The position numbers were made by a program, and so were the translations under genes. DNA of 53,035 nucleotides. Origin: Thermoplasmata archaeon. GTDB lineage: Archaea; Thermoplasmatota; Thermoplasmata; Lutacidiplasmatales; UBA184. Under the pieces are notes generated by a model. The model ran no database searches. It was not told where the DNA came from and saw only the letters and a program-made list of their open reading frames with translations. Each line of letters starts with the position of its first letter. Position 1 is the first letter of the stretch. The DNA is taken from contig JAKASE010000016.1 of assembly GCA_021819135.1 (NCBI GenBank), positions 1 to 53,035 on the forward strand. The letters run 5' to 3'. Shown here one piece after another: positions 50,862-53,035 of this stretch.

Positions 50862-52454
50862 CTATTCGCGGACCGGGATCGTGGGCGACGGCAGGTGCTC
50901 CGGCGTGCGGTTCGGGTCCGCGATCGCGCGCGGGCGGCGGCCGGGCTCGCTGACGAGCCCGTGCATCTTCGCGATCAGGTCGAGGAACCCGATGAACCCG
51001 CGGAACGCGCTGCGGTAGAGCTCGGTGTGGGCCCCTTCCCAGTCGAAGAAGTCCCGGAGCATCCGCTTCGACTGGCGCAGCCCGTGGCTCAGGGCGCGCT
51101 TCAGGAGCTCCTCCTGGAGGGGGCTCAGCCGGTCCCGGCGGAACCAGTCGCGCGACTTCAGGTGGCCGAGCGGCACGAAGAACATCGGGACCAGGAGCGC
51201 CTTGAAGTCCCAGAGGTCATCGATGAGGTCGATCGTCCGCGCGACGTCGTCCTCCGTTTCCTGCGGAAGGCCGACGATGAACGTGCACGCCGGATAGACG
51301 TGATTGTCGTTCATGAGGCCGGCGGCCTGGACGACCAGCTCGGGCCACTGGCTCGCCTTGAACGGGGCGACCTTTCCCGGCATCGCCGCGGTGATCATCC
51401 GGGGAGAACCGGTCTCGACCCCGACCTCGACCCCCCACCACGACTGCTTGTCGTCGATGAGGACCTCGGCGCACTTCGGCAGGAGCTTCGGCTTGGTCAT
51501 GAGCGACGCGATGGCGACGTGGCTCCAGCCGACCTGCTCGTAGTGGCGCTTCGCGAGCTGGAGGAGCGGGATCAGCTTCTCCTCGTGGGGCATGATGTTC
51601 GGACTGCCGTAGAAGTAGACGTCGTCCGAGTGCAGGATCCCCTTGCGGATCCCGATCTTCGCATTGATCCGGAGCTCCTCCTCGATCTTCTCGAGGGGGT
51701 ACCAGCGCGTCGGTCGCGTCGTCACGGAGCAGAAGGAGCATCCGCGGCAGCATCCCCGGCCGATCTCCACGAGCCCGTTGACGCTGGGATACTTGATCGT
51801 CGAGATCTGGTCGACCTTCGGCGCCTCCTTCGCGCCCAGGACGACGTGCGGCGGCAGGAACTCGTCCCGCAGGGCCTTCCCCACGATCTCGCGGACGAAG
51901 AGGTCCCCTTCTCCTTCGACGACCGTGTCGATCCCGCCGAAGGAGTCCACGAACTCCTGGATCCAGGGAAGCTTCATCCGGGTCGCCGGCGAGAGCTGCC
52001 AGGCGCACGGGCCCCCCGCGATGATCTTGAGACCCCGCTTCCGGGCCTCGACCACCGCCGGCTGGGTCATCATGCGCCGGAAGTTCACGCTGTTGAGCGG
52101 CTCCTTGCGCATGACCCCGCCGAACGTGGAGCTCGGCGGGTTGAGGCCGAAGTAGTCGTGTCCCGAGATCAGGAGGACCTTGGCTTCTCCGGGCATGTAC
52201 CGGTCGAGGTGCCCCGGGTGGACGATCCGCGCGTCGACCCCCGCGTCGATCAGCGCCGCCTCGATCTTGCGCATCCCGTACGGCGCCTGGCGCGGGAACC
52301 CATGCTCGTCGGTCTCCATCATGGGGAAGAACAGCTTCTGGTACGCCGACTCCGGAAGCACGTAGGCCGGGGTCGTGGTACCGAAGCCGAGGAACTCCTT
52401 CCCGTGGTGGTTGCTCATCATCGTCCAGTCGCAGGTGATGACCACTTCCGGCAT
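50862..52454 (-). CDS. radical SAM protein with B12-binding-like N-terminal domain
   Basis: The 530-residue protein has an N-terminal Rossmann-like region (VLLISGHDYFG, LKIIAGGPCAWQL, VVEGEGD) like the cobalamin-binding domain of class B enzymes, then the C-x3-C-x2-C cluster motif in GCCRGCSFCS at about residues 235-243, GVEVGVETGSPRM and FIVGLPQETEDDV for SAM contacts, and a C-terminal helical part. The usual D-x-H-x2-G of B12 sites is not evident. Related archaeal enzymes modify tRNA, lipids or pigments; a GDGT ring synthase type role is possible but unproven. A TTAAG element near 52512 and a G-rich run just before the ATG are the only upstream signals. Confidence 0.85.
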   Translation of the reverse strand: MPEVVITCDWTMMSNHHGKEFLGFGTTTPAYVLPESAYQKLFFPMMETDEHGFPRQAPYGMRKIEAALIDAGVDARIVHPGHLDRYMPGEAKVLLISGHDYFGLNPPSSTFGGVMRKEPLNSVNFRRMMTQPAVVEARKRGLKIIAGGPCAWQLSPATRMKLPWIQEFVDSFGGIDTVVEGEGDLFVREIVGKALRDEFLPPHVVLGAKEAPKVDQISTIKYPSVNGLVEIGRGCCRGCSFCSVTTRPTRWYPLEKIEEELRINAKIGIRKGILHSDDVYFYGSPNIMPHEEKLIPLLQLAKRHYEQVGWSHVAIASLMTKPKLLPKCAEVLIDDKQSWWGVEVGVETGSPRMITAAMPGKVAPFKASQWPELVVQAAGLMNDNHVYPACTFIVGLPQETEDDVARTIDLIDDLWDFKALLVPMFFVPLGHLKSRDWFRRDRLSPLQEELLKRALSHGLRQSKRMLRDFFDWEGAHTELYRSAFRGFIGFLDLIAKMHGLVSEPGRRPRAIADPNRTPEHLPSPTIPVRE

Positions 52455-52585
52455 CGTGCTACCCCCCCGTATGGTGTTGAAGGCCAGGGCGCATCACGAA
52501 ATCGGGCTTCTTAAGACCTTGGAAGTGCACGTAGCGACACCCGCTACGGGACCGGTCCCCGTTCGGGCCGTTCGGCCCCCGTCGC

Positions 52586-52846
52586 TCACTCGAAGTCGAT
52601 CTCGTCGTCGTCGCGGGGGAGCACTCCGTCGAACGAATCCGCCGGCTCCTCGTTGAGGTCCTCGCCGCCGCCCCCCTCATGGAACGCCGGGTCCCGCTGG
52701 AGGAGATGGATGCGGACGCAGTCCCGGTGGGCCGGCAGGCCGTTCCACGAGCTCGTCTCCTGAGGGTCGCCGAGCGGCTCCTTGCACAGGGTACAGATCT
52801 CGGGCGGAGGACTGATCCACGAGATACGTCGGGGAGGGGACTCCAT
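52586..52846 (-). CDS. small zinc-binding protein, unknown
   Basis: The 86-residue protein has a likely zinc site, C-x2-C in CTLCKEPLGDP and H-x2-C in AHRDCVRIHLL, and an acidic tail ending DDDEIDFE. I know no named family. The ATG at 52846 is preferred over the one at 52891, because a TATA-like CCTAATGG lies near 52881 and homology-like content starts later. It is transcribed in the same direction as the radical SAM gene 131 bp downstream; a link is not shown. Confidence 0.65.
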   Translation of the reverse strand: MESPPRRISWISPPPEICTLCKEPLGDPQETSSWNGLPAHRDCVRIHLLQRDPAFHEGGGGEDLNEEPADSFDGVLPRDDDEIDFE

Positions 52847-53035
52847 GAGGGCGGCCGAGGGTAGCACGAGCCGGTCCATTAGGATTGTCACGCGTCCGGG
52901 GGCGCCGGACTACGGTATCCAATAACGGTCAGGGACATTCTGCCGCTTGAGTGGGGCCCGCCAGCCCCACCGAGGCGGCCCACGCCGACAGTCCCGGCTC
53001 CAGCGGCGTCATTCCACTGAGCAACTGGACCAACG
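52847..53035. other. right-edge region with promoter-like and hairpin sequences
   Basis: TATCCAATAA at 52916-52925 is TATA-like for the plus strand. About 26 nt later lies a hairpin GTGGGGC-CCGCCA-GCCCCAC (52951-52970) and then ACGCCG/CGGCGT pairing (52982-52987 with 53004-53009). This may be the start of a structured RNA cut by the window. On the minus strand a frame is open from the edge to a TGA at 52888-52890, with poor codon composition. Neither is firm. Confidence 0.3.

Noticed and set aside
52586-52891. ATG at 52891 as start of the small zinc protein
   Set aside because: It lies upstream of the likely TATA element near 52881, and the first residues carry no conserved look.
52948-53035. 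tRNA on the minus strand at the right edge
   Set aside because: A TTGCTCAGTGG segment resembles a D-arm, but the D-stem does not pair and no T-arm or acceptor stem fits.
1-53035. CRISPR arrays, insertion sequences, integrase-type genes or attachment sites
   Set aside because: I looked for tandem spaced repeats, transposase motifs and a tRNA-flanked integrase and found none; the two tRNA insertions fold as introns, not as att duplications.

Overview
The window is high-GC archaeal chromosome. It carries archaeal informational and membrane genes: sn-glycerol-1-phosphate dehydrogenase, an archaeal LeuRS, a thermosome, Hel308, RqcH, SMC-ScpA-ScpB, a MEMO-family protein, UPF0179, and QueE for archaeosine or related 7-deazaguanines. 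Many genes have a TATA-like box 24-27 nt upstream of the start codon, so much of the mRNA is probably leaderless. Together with a secreted sedolisin (typically an acid protease), this suggests a GC-rich Thermoplasmatota-like archaeon, perhaps from an acidic or terrestrial habitat. The lineage is inferred, not proven. No CRISPR, insertion sequence, rRNA or prophage was seen.

Layout. 1-7581: a degenerate Orc1/Cdc6-like protein, convergent with Hel308; an acyl-CoA dehydrogenase; RqcH; an HVO_0476-type zinc-finger protein. 7859-14575: a surface-glycan patch with two GT4 glycosyltransferases, one GT2 and an FkbM methyltransferase, followed by a membrane-anchored YVTN-repeat protein; intergenic gaps are larger here and third-position GC looks lower. 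14705-22017: tRNA-Pro with a D-loop intron, UPF0179, G1P dehydrogenase, QueE, LeuRS, dCTP deaminase, MEMO and HIT. 22104-24476: sedolisin with a transmembrane helix and a zinc ribbon. 24493-29749: the smc-scpA-scpB operon. 30097-34622: cupredoxin-like protein, nitroreductase, XTPase, aminotransferase, atypical SDR, cupin. 34747-39264: thermosome, MFS transporter, cis-prenyltransferase, tRNA-Asp with a T-loop intron, and a 50-residue membrane protein. 39303-45303: a five-gene minus-strand operon (gcvPA, gcvPB, M24 peptidase, PPi-type phosphofructokinase, mtnA). 45525-52846: NOG1-like GTPase, GNAT, beta-CASP nuclease, IMPase-NAD kinase-JAMM operon, radical SAM enzyme, small zinc protein.

Most notable observations: (i) both tRNAs in the window are interrupted at non-canonical positions (D-loop of tRNA-Pro, T-loop of tRNA-Asp), with bulge-helix-bulge folds and intact anticodon loops; (ii) four convergent gene pairs overlap by 68-199 bp, and several of the proteins gain low-complexity or Arg-rich tails read from the opposite gene's antisense strand; (iii) several proteins keep a fold but lack key residues (Orc1/Cdc6 Walker A lysine, SDR Tyr/Lys, CuA-like ligands); (iv) a perfect palindrome sits between the thermosome TATA box and its Shine-Dalgarno sequence.
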